DNA from: Cristatella mucedo | Lineage: Eukaryota; Bryozoa; Phylactolaemata; Cristatellidae | Length of the DNA stretch: 64,000 bases | Reading direction: 5' to 3' | Assembly: GCA_009760855.2 (NCBI GenBank) | Contig: WPIO01000007.1 | Coordinates: 9,243,501 to 9,307,500, forward strand | In this document: in pieces, positions 29,232 to 43,496 of the stretch | Position numbering within the stretch: position 1 is the first letter of the stretch | Layout of the letters: each line of letters begins with the position of its first letter | Position numbers and translations under genes: made by a program | The notes under the pieces: model-generated | Database searches by the model: none | Told to the model about the DNA's origin: nothing | What the model saw: only the letters and a program-made list of their open reading frames with translations

Positions 29232-32200
29232 GTAAGTTTTCCGTGCCTCGACTCTGCATCGCTCTGCCGCTCTGCGAACTCCTCGGCCAGCATACCGGCG
29301 CGTGCCACCAACGGCGTTTTCATGCCACGTCCGGCACGCAAATTTTGCACTTCCTTCTGTAACGACGCTCTCTCACGCTACTCAGTCTTGCGACTGGGCG
29401 TGCCGATGGCGAATAATGCCTGCTGAAGACAGCGCCCGATTCGCTCTGCGCCATTGATACGCCCTGACGCCTTGACGCCCTGATATCCTGACGTCTTGGT
29501 CAACTCTGCCGGTGGCTGCTGACCCACTGGCGTGCTCCCAGAAGTTTGGTAGCTTCCCTGTTTACCGTGCATATAATATTGGGGCTCGACGAGTTTTGTG
29601 TGAATGTAGCGTCAGTTGGTACGGGCCGTCAGGCGCGAGCCTGTGTCCGCATGCGGCTGTGTATATCCGTTTGAGCTTGCCTTCTTGTTAGTCTCTTCTT
29701 CGGCTGACCTTTGATTTTTTCCGTCAGCGCCGGTCGTGCCCTCCTTCACGTGTCGCCTATGGACCTCAAGTTATAGTCACCAGCCCGTCTAGCTTTACTC
29801 CGCTAGAATCCAAAAGTGACTCAGCGCCGCTTTCGGCCATGCGAATAGCTGTGCCATCGCCTCCGAGGCGGACTCTTCTTTTACCGTGTTAGTGCACTAG
29901 CGTGACAATATAATGCAGTACTGGCAATGAATAGCCGAGACCAGTCCAACTGCTGTCTCTAAACTCACAAATGTTCTCGCGGTACGATATCTGCTCAGGC
30001 TGTTACTCCTTCCTGCTATTATGGCTATTTTTACTATGCCAGACATGCTGTAAAAAACATGTATAAATATTTATCGGTAGCCCGAAAACACATATACTGT
30101 TGGTATGTGTGCGTTTAGTATGTCGGACCACACCACGACTCTGTAAGACCTCTCTTATCTGCCTGGCGTATAGTCCACAAGGTTTAGTGTTGTCTCTCGT
30201 CGGTAGCAATCCGCAGAGCCTGCATTTTTTCGGAAAAGGTCGGCTACCGATTTACACCAAACCTCATATCGACCCCAGTAGCTTCTTTGTATGACCGTGC
30301 AAAGTCTTGGAAGTTTCGAAGTTATATTCTGAGGTGCTACCAGCTTACTGGGTCTCCCACGCTTGGCACCAGTCTTATGCAGCCGACCAGATCCAATTCC
30401 CTAGCCATCAGTCCAGTCACAGTTTATTTGTAGATAGTGTTTTGCACACTGAATTTGCTAATCCAAAGCTGCCATTCAATCGCTCGATTTTTATGGCCTT
30501 TTTGATGCTGCTATGTCAGCAACCTCTTAACTTTTTCAATGTTTCATAGGCAGTGTTTATTCCACGGCATTTTGTGGCTACTCGTGCCAGATTCAGAAGT
30601 ATTGGTACTGGATGGACTGGATTCACTTCTATGCAGATGTCAGTTTTACCTTTGCTTTGATTCATCACAGCCCTCTAGCATATCGAATTCTCTGCAAACG
30701 CTTTCTGCATATATTTCTGACATCCACCCTTGCATGGCATCACACTTTTCCAAATTAAATGACGACAAAACCAAGTTACTAGTTATGGGAAAGTGTGACT
30801 CGGAAACTGGAAAGATTGTTGCTCAAAATCGGCTCTGCCAGCGCATCTCTAGTAGAATCTGCACGAAATCTAGATGTCATGTTCCAAAGTGACCTTTCAT
30901 TAGAAACGACCACATCAGCTCCATAGTCAATTACACCTATGGTCAGCTACGTAACATTGCTAAAATTCGGGCTTGTTTAGACAGGGATACCACCACATCA
31001 CCCCACTTCTCACCGATCTGGACTGGCTCATAGTCAAGCAGTGGATTGACTTTAAGGTTCTGTCACTTACTTTTTGGTCCCTTCATGCTGTGGCTCCAGC
31101 CTACAAAGATCATCTGAAGTACCTCTAAAATATGGAGTACCTCAGGGCTCTGTGCTAGGTCCGGTCCTTTTCACCGTTTATACTCTCCCTCTCGCTGATG
31201 TGATTGCCAAGCACAATCTAGGCTTTCACTTCTATGCGGATGACACTCAGTTGTACCTTTGCTTTGATCCCTCCCAGCCTTCGAGCACCTCAAATTCTCT
31301 CAACTCACTTGCTGCATGCATTGATGACATCCGATCATGGATGGCAGCAAGTTTTCTAAAACTAAACGATGATAAAACTAACTTACTAGTTATGGGCAAA
31401 CCTAGTGTTATTCAGAAATTGGAAAGGCTGACTTTCAAAATTGGCTCTGCCAGCATATCTCCAGTTGCATCAGCTCGAAATCTAGGTGTCATATTCCAAA
31501 GCGACCTCTCGTTAGACGACCACATCAGCTCCACAGTCAAATCAGCCTATTTTCAGCTTCATAACATTGCTAAAATTAGGGCTTGTTTAGATAAGGATAC
31601 CACGTCCAAGTTGGTCCATGCATTCGTGACATCTCGTCTCGACTTCTGCAACTCACTGCTTACTGGCCTACCAGCATGTGCGATCAGGCGATTGCAGCTG
31701 GTGCAAAACTCTGCAGCTAGGCTTGTCTGTCGTGAGCGTCGCAGTTGCCACATTACTCCACTTCTCGCCGACCTGCACTGGTTACCAGTCAAGCAACGGA
31801 TTGACTTCAAGGTTTTGTCGCTCACTTTTAGGTCTCTTCATTCTATGGCTCCAGCCTATCTTTCAGAGATACTACCCCATCAGGCAAAGCATCGTACCAC
31901 TCGCTTTTCGGAATCCAACAGTCTAGAAATACCTCGTACAAACCTTAAATCCTTTGGAGACCGTGCATTTAGCTCGTATGCTCCCACAGCCTGGAACTCC
32001 CTCCCGACCTGCATCAGAACATCCCCTGACCTGACCACATTTAAAAGAAACTTAAAAACATACCTATTTAGGACAGCATTTAGTGGGTCCTTGTGATTCG
32101 TCCTCGATGTGCTTATGCGTGCTGACACTGTTCATGCTGCCACTAACCACATTTGCATGCTGACCCAGTGCATGTAACCCCTAACCATGTTATTCATTTT

Positions 32201-35200
32201 GTTTGTTTTTCAAGCATGATTTTACTTACTATTCTATTGCGTATCACTTTGCAGCAAATGTAAAGCGCCTAGAAAGAGATTAAGTTCTCTGAGGGCGCTT
32301 TATCAAGTGCAATATTATTATTATTATATACCTGTCAGATCGACTCCCCCACCAGTCTAAGCATCATACCACCAGCTTTTCTTATGCAACGACAACTACT
32401 CTCCTGCTGCCGACTATGGCTCATCCTTTTCAGCAGTCCTGAGCTGCTACTTCCATGCTACTCACTACCACAACTGCTCTCCTGACTCTGCTATGCTTCC
32501 CACTTTCTCTTTGTTGCGTGAGACAAAGTCTGTTGGCTACCGAATGCGTATCGAAAGTCGCTTAGGCTGTGAGTGCGTTATACAATACTCTCCTGCATAA
32601 CACCCACTTGGTCTTTATGACTTTGTGGAGTTACAGACAGGGATAAATTACATTCCATTTTCTGAATCTAATCATTTACCTACAATTCGTACGGACCTCA
32701 AATTCTTTTGAGACCGTGCCTTTAGTTCGTATGGTCCCAAAGCCTGGAGCTCACTTCCTACTGGCGTTACGTCATCCCATGACTTTACGACGTTTTAAAA
32801 GAAGCTAAACGCTCATCTATTTATCACAGCATTTTGTGGGTCCATGTGATTCGTCAATTATGTGTTTATGCATGCTGACACTTTGCATACTGCCACAAGC
32901 TCCTAGAAAGAGATTATTGAGTTCTCTTACGGTGCTTTATCAAGTGCATTATTATTATTATTACTATAACCATATGGCGTGCTGACCCTATGCATGTCAC
33001 CTCAAGCAATGTTATGCTTGTTGAATTTATGCATGATACCATTAAGTATTTGATCACACTTCCTTTGCAGCAAATGTAAAGTGCCTACAGAGAGATCAAG
33101 TTCTCTGAGGGTGCTATGCAAATGTATTATTATTCAGATTATTCAGTTGGGAAACAAACGCAGGCTTGCTTCTATAAGGCTGCAGGGAAATGTTAGCAAC
33201 ATTGCACAAGTAAACATCCTGACCCAACTATCGATATTTTTTGGTTATACTTTGGCAATAATTTTAGGCCAAAGAGAACACTCAACAGCAAGAAATATGG
33301 TGTTGACCTCATCAATTATACTCATGCACCAAATACAGCCATCCACAGTTCCACCAAAGTGGATGGTAAGTAGTTGAGTTGTGGTCTCCCTTGTTTGCCG
33401 TGTATCGTTTTTGTTTTCTCCCCTGAAGTTTTTGTGAGACTGACATCTTTACAGGCTGGTTAAAGCCTGACGACGATTTCACTGCATTTTCACAGCATAG
33501 TTTCTTCTCACCCAAGCATGCCAATGACTATTGCTAGTAATAATATTTGCAAATTAATCACTACCTCGAGCAATTTTTTCATGACACCTAGTCTGTTTGT
33601 CCTGCTAGGAGTCTTCATGATCTTCGTTCCTGGGATTCGAGTTGTTGGAAACACTCGGCTTACTAGTGGCTGATCTTGCTTTATTGTATGAAGCTGAGTG
33701 GGTAAAATCGGTTCTTTCAATGAGCTGCTGATGCTGCTGATCGTGTGGGTAGCTTCTTTATGCAATATTATTTAAATATGTGCATTTATTTATCCATGTT
33801 AGCTGTACGACACTAGATGCTCTTTTGCCATTCAATATACGGTGTTGCGTAAAGTTTGTCATCAGTTCACTGGTGAATGATATATAATCTTGGCGAAGCT
33901 AGTTACAGGTTGTGGCAATAGCAGGAAGTGCAGCTAATTAGGTATGTTCGTATCGAATCAAACAGTTAAATGTGACACCAACACTAGAGGCTGTCATTTG
34001 ATTACACTTAATAAAAAAGTGTTAAGGTTAACATGCTTAATTCTGATTACCTTTAGAGTCTGCATCCAACCTGCAAAGTCAAGGTTATCGCCCCTGTGGT
34101 CTTTGCCCAGCAGTAAGGTGCTCACTCTTCATGACCCGGGTCGTGGCTTTGAGGACTGCATTGGGCAATCCTTTATTGCCCACTAAAAGCGTGTGCGATA
34201 ACCCTTTAAGGCTCTTCTGCCACTATATAAATGAGGTTGTTAAATCAGCTAAGCTTTTATCGATCGATCTGCATGCATTTATGATTCTTGCTTCTGAGAC
34301 AAATTCTTGTCTTTGTAGCAGTATGACATTTCTTAAGTGGGGTTTAGTGTTGAGAGCTATATACATTCTGCTGTATATGCTGTGAAGTTAAATGGGCATG
34401 GCTAATAATAATAATAATAATATTAATAATGCACTTGATAAAGTGCCCTCAGAGAACCTAATCTCTTTCAAGGCGCTTTACATTTGCTGCAAAGGGAAAT
34501 GCAATTGAATGGTAAGTAAAATCATGCTTGAAAAACAAACAAAATGAATAATATGGTTAGGGGTGACATGTACAGGGTCAGCATGCAAATGTGGTTAGTG
34601 GCAGCATGCACAGTGTCAGCACACATAAGCACGTGAAGGACGAATCACAGGACCCACTAAATGCTGTCCTAAATAGGTGTGTTTTTAGGTTCCTTTTAAA
34701 TGTGGTCAGGTCAGGGGATGTTCTGACCCAGGTCGGGAGGGAGTTCCAGGCTTTGGGAGCATACGAACTAAATGCACGGTCTCCAAAGGATTTAAGGTTT
34801 GTACGAGGTATTTGTAGACTGTTGGATGCCGAAAAGCGAGTGGTACGATGCTTTGCCTGATGGGGGAGTATATCTGAGAGATAGGCTGGAGCCATAGAAT
34901 GAAGGGACCTAAAAGTGAGCGACAAAACCTTGAAGTCAATCCGTTGCTTGACTGGTAGCCAGTGCAGGTCGGCGAGAAGTGGAGTAATGTGGCAACTGCG
35001 ACGCTCACGACAGACAAGCCTAGCTGCAGAGTTTTGCACCAGCTGCAATCGCCTGATCGCACATGCTGGTATGCCAGTAAGTAGTGAGTTGCAGAAGTCG
35101 AGACGGGATGTTACGAATGCATGGACCAACTTGAACGTGGTATCCTACTGATGCAAAACTCAGCAGCTCGGCTGATCGGTCGTCAATGGTGTAGCTGCCA

Positions 35201-38200
35201 CCATCACTCCACTTCTGTCTGAGCTTTGTAATGTGATGTAATGTATCTCCGTCTATCACTTCACAAAGGCTATATGGGTTTTACGCAGGAGAGTTTTGTA
35301 TAGCACACAGCCTAAGCGGCTTTTGGTATGCATTCGTCAGTCAACAGTCTTCATCTCATGCAACAAAGAGAAAGTAGGAAGCATAGCAGAGTCAGGAAAG
35401 CAGTTGAGGTAGTGAGTAGCATGGAAGTAGCAGCTCAGGACGGCTGAAAAGGATGTGCCATAGTCGGCAGCAGGAGAGTAGTTGTCGTTGCGTAAGAATT
35501 GTGGAAGCAAGTTCCACAGTCTAGGACCTGCAGAGCTAAAGCTTCTATCACCAACGGCCTTTAAGCGGAGGAATGGAACAGCTAATTTATTGTCCATACA
35601 GGACCTGAAGGCACGAAGAGGCTGAAACTGGTGCAGCAGTTTAGTTAGGTACAAAGGAGCCAAGCCGTGGCAGGCCTTGAGGGTCAGTATTAGAACTTTG
35701 CTCTGTATCCGTTGATCAACCGGCAGCCATCCGAGCTCTTTTAGCAAAGGAGATACGTGCTCAAACCTCTGGGACTTGAAGACTAGCATTGCAGCCATAT
35801 TTATAGCCAGCTGCAGTGGCGTAGTTACTTTCTTTGGTAGCCCAGCCAAAAAGCAATTACAATAATCAAGCCGAGACAGAACTAAGGAGGTAGTTAAATT
35901 TTTTCAGGCCACTGTGGAAGACAGCTTCTAATCTTAGATAGGGATCGGACCTGATGGCTAGCTGTAGAAGCAGTCTTCTGAATGAAGCTTTTAAAATTTA
36001 GGCAGCGGTCGAAGACGACACCTAAATTTCGAGCACGCGACGATGGTCGCATGACAGCATCACCTATTAGAAGAGCAAGGCCTTTTAATCCAACCATACG
36101 CTAATAATAATAATAATAATAATGCACTTGATAAAGCACCCTCAGAGAACTCAATCTCTCTCTAGGCGCTTTATATTTGCTGCAAAGGGAAATGATATTA
36201 AATGGTGAGTAATATCATGCTTGATAAACAAACAAAATGAGTAACATGGTTAGGGGTGACATTCACAGGGTCAGCATGCAAATGTGGTTAGTGGCAGCAT
36301 GCACAGTGTCAACACGCATAAGCACATCAAGGACGAATCACAGGGACCCACTTAATGCTGTCCTAAATAGGTGTGTTTTTAGGTTCCTTTTAAATGTGGT
36401 CAGGTCAGGGGATATTCTGACGCAGGTCGGGATGGAGTTCCAGGCTTTGGGAGCATACGAACTAAATGCACGGTCTCCAAAGGATTTGAGGTTTGTACGA
36501 GGTATTTCTAGACTGTTGGATTCCGAAAAGCGGGCGGTACGATGCTTGGCCTCATGGGGGAGTATGTCGGAGAGATAGGCTGGAGCCAAAGAATGAAGGG
36601 ACCAAAAAGTGAGCGACAAAACCTTGAAGTCAATCCGTTGCTTGACTGGTCGCCAGTGCAGGTCGGCGAGAAGTGGAGTAATGTGGCAACTGCGCCGCTC
36701 ACGACAGACAAGCCTAGCTGCGGAGTTTTGCACCAGCTACAATCGCCTGATCGCACATGCTGGTAGGCCAGTAAGCAGCGAGTTGCAGAAGTCGAGACGA
36801 GATGTCACGAATGCTTGGACCAACTTAGATGTGGTATCCTTATCTAAACAAGCCCGAATTTTAGCAATGTTATGAAGCTGAAAATAGGCAGATTTGACTG
36901 TGGAGCTGATATGGTCGTCTAACGAGAGGTCGCTTTGGAATATGACACCTAGATTTCGAGCTGAAGCTTGAGGTGTCCCATGAGCAGCAGTTCGTTTTTA
37001 TCGTCATTTAGTTTCATTGTGCTAGGAGTGGCTCTTTTGATGTGTGCTACTCCCTTCAGGGTATCCGATTTCATGTTGATCAGGAAAGGGCTGCAGTTAA
37101 ATTTCTCTCCCCACCTGCTGTCGGCCTGAGCCGACCTTCTTCACCTTTCTCTTTTGGTTGCAAGTCACAATAAATAATATAAAGGTCACCATGCTTTCAC
37201 ACAGCCCACTCCTTGCTCATCTCGGCATTCCTAGCACTAAATCGAAGTCTTTTTGTGATCGAACTCTCAGCTCGTATGCACGGAAAGTCTAGGACTCATT
37301 TCCAGCTATGGTCACTACCTCACACCTTGCTAGTAAGTTCCAGTCCGGCTTTAGAGCTAATCACTCCACAGAGTCAGCATTGCTTAGGGTATACTACGAC
37401 TTACTTAGGAATGCAGACATGTGTAGAGTGTCTCTGCTTATTTTGCTCGATCTTTCGGCAGCTTTTGACACCATCGATCACAAAGTTCTTCTAGAGCGCC
37501 TCTCATCTCGCCTGGGCATCACTGGCACTGCTCTGTAGTGGTTCAGGTCCTATCTCAGTGGGAGACTCCAGAGTATTGACGTGAATGGACCACGATCATC
37601 TGAAGTACCTCTGAAATATGGAGTACCTCAGGGCTCCGTGCTAGGTCCGGGTTCTTTTCACGGTTTATACTCTCCCTCTTGCTGATGTGATGCCAAGCAC
37701 AATCTAGGCTTTCACTTCTATGCGGATGACACTCAGTTGTACCTTTGCTTTGATCCCTCCCAGCCTTCGAGCACCTCAAATTCTCTAAACTCACTTGCTG
37801 CATGCATTGATGACATCTGCACATGGATGGCAGCAAATTTTCTAAAACTAAACGATGACAAAACTAACTTACTAGTCATGGGCAAACCCAGTGTGATTCA
37901 GAAATTGGAAAGGCTGACTCTCAAAATTAGCTCTGCCAGCATATCTCCTGTCGAATCAGCTCGAAATCTAGGTGTCATATTCCAAAGCGACCTCTCGTTA
38001 GACGACCATATCAGCTCCACGGTCAAATCTGCCTATTTTCAGCTTCATAATATTGCTAAAATTTGGGCTTGTTTAGATAAGGATACCACATCTAAGTTGG
38101 TCCATGCATTCGTGACATCTCGTCTCGACTTCTGCAACTCACTGCTTATTGGCCTACCAGGATGTTCGATCAGGCGATTGCAGCTGGTGCAAAACTCCGC

Positions 38201-41200
38201 AGCTAGGCTTGTCTGTCGTGAGCGTCGCAGTTGCCACATTACTCCACTTCTCGCCGACCTGCACTGGCGACCAGTCAAGCAATGGATTGACTTCAAGGTT
38301 TTGTCGCTCACTTTTAGGTCCCTTCATTCTATGGCTCCAGCTTATCTCTCCGACATACTCCCCCATGAGGCCAAGCATCGTACCGCCCGCTTTTCGGAAT
38401 CCAACAGTCTAGAAACACCTCGTACAAACCTTAAATCCTTTGGAGACCGTGCATTTAATTCGTATGTTCCCAAAGCCTGGAACTCCCTCCCGACCTGCAT
38501 CAGAACATCCCCTGACCTGACCACATTTAAAAGAAACTTAAAAACATACCTATTTAGGACAGCATTTAGTGGGTCCTTGTGATTCGTCCTCGATGTGCTT
38601 ATGCGTGCTGACACTGTTCATGCTGCCACTAACCACATTTGCATGCTGACCCAGTGCATGTAACCCCTAACCATGTTATTCATTTTGTTTGTTTTTCAAG
38701 CATGATTTTACTTACTATTCTATTGCGTATCACTTTGCAGCAAATGTAAAGCGCCTAGAAAGAGATTAAGTTCTCTGAGGGCGCTTTATCAAGTGCAATA
38801 TTATTATTATTATTATTATTAGTATGCTCCCAAAGCCTGGAACTCCATCCCGACCTGGGTCAGAATATCCCCTGACCTGACCACATTTAAAAGGAACCTA
38901 AAAACACCTATTTAGGACAGCATTTAGTGGGTCCCTGTGATTCGTCCTTGATGTGCTTATGCGTGTTGAGACTGTGCATGCTGCCACTAACCACATTTGC
39001 ATGCTGACCCTGTGCATGTCACCCCTAACCATGTTATTCATTTTGTTTGTTAATCAAGCATGATATTACTCACCATTCAATTGCATTTCTCATTGCAGCA
39101 AATGTAAAGCGCCTAGAAAGAGATTAAGTTCTGTGAGGGCGCTTTATCACGTACAATATTATTATTATTACCACTGTCTGATTCTTATCTAAGATTAGGA
39201 GCTGTCTTCCACGGTGGCTTGCAAAAAAATTTAACTAGCTCCCTGGTTCTGTCGTGGCTAGATTATTGCAATTCCATTTTGGGTGGGCTACCGAAAGAAG
39301 TAACTGGCCCCCTGCAGCTTATAATGAATATGGCTGCAAGGCTTGTTACAAAATCCCAGAGGTTTGACCACGTGTCTGCTTTGCTAAAAGCGTTAGCATG
39401 GCTGACTGTTGATCTACTGATACAGAACAAAGTTCTTACGCTGATCCACAAGGCACCACCTGTGTTGGCTCCTCCATACCTATCGTGCCTTCAGGTCCTG
39501 TATGGACAATACATTAGCTGTTCCCTTTCTCTGCTTAAAGACCGTTGGTGACAGAAGCGTTTGGTCTGCAGGTCCTGGACTGTGGAACTCGCTTCCACAA
39601 TTCTTACGCAACGACAACTACTCTCCTGCTGCCGGCTATGGCACATCCTTTTCAGCGGTCCTGAGCTGCTACTTCCATGCTACTCACTACCTCAACTGCT
39701 TTCCTGACTCTGCTATGCTTCCCACTTTCTCCTTTTTTGGGTGAAATGAAGTCTGTTGGCTACGGAATGCTTACCGAAAGCCGCTTAGGCTGTGAGTGCA
39801 CTATACAAAACTCCTGCGAAACACCCATTGTGGGTTTGTGGAGTTACAGACCGATGGAGATACAACAATGACATTTTTGCTCTTAAGTTTCAGCTCAAGA
39901 TGTATTCGTTTTCTTTGCCTTAGTGAATGTATCTTTTTTTTAGTGTGCTTTGCCTGTCTACCTGGGCACGAGTCAGTGCATGTTACTAGGTATCGGTCGT
40001 AGTAAACTGTTGGGTTGAGTACCTTTATGTTTGCTTAAGCATGCTGGCCTAGGCATGCAACTCGTTCTGCTTTTGCATGTTTGAAATCATGCATGTTTCT
40101 AGCTCATGTTTCTAGCATGTTTCTAATTCTCTTGCGCCGAGTTGTAAAGCATGTGAACTGAGATTAATTTATTTTAGGGTGCTATATAAGCATCCTATTG
40201 CTATTATTATTATTATTACTATAATCGTTATTACTAATGTTTCTCATGGACCATATTTAAGTAATGGTTTTTACAGTACCTTTTGAGGTGATAGCTCTCT
40301 CACTGGCCTCGTGTCAGCACTGTCGTAGTTGATCGTATGGGAACCGCTGAGTGGGCCTAGCAGCCATGTCTGCTGACCATGCTATCTTGTGCAAAGTACC
40401 TCTCTGAGCAATATAAACTTCGATGAAACTTTACTATAGAATTCGATTTTAAGGCTCGTGTAATTCTTTTTGCATATTCTACCCACTGCTGGGTTGCCTG
40501 GTTTGAATTTCGTTTTGTGATGCATTCTTAGGCACAAAACGTCTAGCAGTGGCATTGTATTGTGTTCTCCAATACATTGTGATTGTAACAACGACTGGTT
40601 GAGGTAGTTGCAGTTTTATGCAGTTATTGTGATTTGTTCCTTTAGTGCAGCGGGTTTTCAACCTGTAGGTCGCGACCCTTTTGGGGGTCGAACGACCATT
40701 TCACAGGGTTCGCCTAACACGCATTTCCACATTTTGCACACAATAATTTTTATGGTTGGGGGTCGCCACAACATGAGGAACTATTGATGGGTCTGGGCAT
40801 TAGGAAGGACCACTGAGAACCACTGCTTTAGTGGGTTTTGTTATTGTTGTGACGATGCCCACGATCTCAGCTTTACTACCAGTTTCCTTGAAGTATGCCG
40901 ATATGTTTTCCCACCACCTAATATACTGATGACGATCGTTTGTTTTTTGCATAAAGAAAGCTCCTTGCTCCATTGTAGCACATTTGATGTGTGAAACAAG
41001 GTCAATCTGCTTAAATGCATCCTTCCTGGTGCCACCTACTTCACGACAAATCTTTATGGTGGCACAAAGCACTGCTACATAATACTGCAGGTTCTGAGCA
41101 ACAGCAAGCACATCGCATAGAGCTATGCTGATCCTGAAATTTTTCACCATCACAATTCCCAGTATTGTTTCGGATAAAGAAGCAGGAGCTGTTCTTTAGC

Positions 41201-43440
41201 AAGCAACCTGCCTCAGCTGTAATAATTGAGCCTTGGACTATACAAGCCCAGCAACTTCTAAGAGATGGGGTTACCCTTTTCCGGGATTGATCAATCAGAG
41301 CCTTAGTAACTAAGCTTTTTAGCCAATATCTTCTCAATCAGCTGGGAGCTGGGATAAGAGGTATACCCGTGTAGGACCCACCCACGATAGACAGTGGAGG
41401 GGCTGATAAGCATATCGGGCAGCAGGCCAGCCGGATTTGATGAGTATAGATGTGTACTGCCAGCTGTGGGGAAGCCGAAACTGTCGTTGGCCAGTGTTGC
41501 TTATATGCATATATACGTCTGACATATTCACGTGATAGCCATAGGAAGGTGGCCTTTTTGGGCATGTGACATAAAGAGCAGGTTTCTGATCATACTTGAT
41601 TCTCGTGAATGTTTCAGAAGGGATAGGATGTCTGAGCATCTAAGTAGTCGATAGTGGCTCATAGAGTTGATGGCAATGCAGTATTTGCAGGGGGGTGTTC
41701 TTTTAAAAATGGGAGTTTGGTTCCAGAGCTTCTGTAGTCAGTCTGTTTAATGAAGACAAGCAGAGGTTGAATTAGTGGGGTGGGGTCTACTGTAATGCCT
41801 CTTGTGACGACGAGTACTGTCGCATAGCACTGTTGATTCTGTCTTAATTAAGCTGTGAACTGTTTGTTGTTCTAGTTTGGAGAACCATTAGATATTCTTT
41901 CTTTTTTAGATACTGTACGTTATCTGTCACTCCACGATAACAAGTACATACGTTACTTTTCGGGGCACACCAAAAAGTAGGTTAATTTTGCACTTATTTA
42001 CTTCTGGTTCAATCACGTATGATTACTGGTCAATTGCTATGTGACTGCTCTGCTATTTTAGGGTAGTGGCACTTTGCATGTCTCCAATTGATGACACTTT
42101 TCTGTCGGGTTCATTGGACAAGACGATACGGCTGTGGGATTTAAGGTCAACATCTTGTCAGGTTAGTGTCAGATCAGATTTCAGCAGTGCTGTCACCACT
42201 TTTTTTTGCTGTACTGCTAGCTTGATTATACTTCGTCTCAAATACTCGAAGGTAGATATATCTCTACGTTTTCTGATGCTGGCATTTGTGTCTTCAAGGT
42301 ATAGCATGACTTTGCAGGGCCTGATGCACCTTACAGGACGACCTGTAGCAGGATTCGATCCTGATGGTCTCATCTTTGCTGCTGGAATAAATTCTGAGCA
42401 AATCAAGCTGTACGACCTACGGACTTTTGACAAGGTATGCTCGTTTTGTATTACTGCATCACCCCAGTATTGCACAAAAAATGCCCGTGTTGTGAAAGAG
42501 TGTGTGTCAGTTGGTTTTATTTCATAAAGTAGTGCTTGGAAAATTCGAAGGTGCATGGTAGCCCTTAGCAAGTGAATGATCCCTTCACAACTTCTCGCCT
42601 CTTTGAATTTGTAGGGACCCTTCAATACGTTCAAGTTGCAGCCTGACAAGGATTGTGACTGGACTGGCCTTAAGTTTAGCCCTGATGGTAAACTTATATT
42701 AATCTCAACAAATGGAACATTCATAAGGCTAGTCGATGCATTTCAAGGGGCAACACTCCAAACCTTTGTGGTAAGCTTCTGGTGATATGTACTTGGAGGT
42801 TCATGCTCATGTTGTGTACAGGCAAAGAAAAAGCCTTCTCACTATCAAGCTTTTTCTTCGTTTACCGCATTATACTCATCGGTTAGGCACTCGTGTTTAT
42901 TGAACTACAAATCTCACCATTGCTGCTCTGCTGTGCATGGAGCAAAATTGTCTGGAAGTCTAATTGGTTTGTGATCGTTACGTGTGGTTTGCGGTGGCAA
43001 TGAAAAGAATCTGCTGACTTCTCTTACATGCTCTGGAAGGATCCTGCTTTCGAATGAGCAACCTTCGAGCACTTTCACCCTGATGTCACATTAACTCATC
43101 AAATTATGCTGTACGTAATAATAATACGGCACCAAGTTCAGAGCATGGGCTGCAGGTTCGACGAAGGTTGACTTAGATTAAGCCATCCATCTAAAAGAAT
43201 CGCTGGATCTAAAAGAATCACTGGATGTATTTTTTTCACCGAATAAAGTTATCCATCATTGGGGAGGCTACCCAATGTGAGAGTCTGTGTCAAGAGACAG
43301 TTGAGAGAGATATTAATTAAATTCAGAATTACAATAAGCCAGATTTCTTGCCGGGGTGGACCCCCCCCCGATGGTGGCAAATGGACCAATTTCATCTCTG
43401 TATTTGACAACCTAATGAACTAGTCACTTAGGTGAAGGAC

Positions 43441-43496
<56 letters not shown>

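Noticed and set aside
31559-38614. Many long antisense frames over LINE copies
   Set aside because: The same antisense frames recur in every LINE-A copy because the sense coding sequence constrains them; they are shadows.
41334-41639. Overlapping 75- and 101-residue minus-strand frames in WDR82 intron 2
   Set aside because: They overlap in different frames, have no motif and no splice context.
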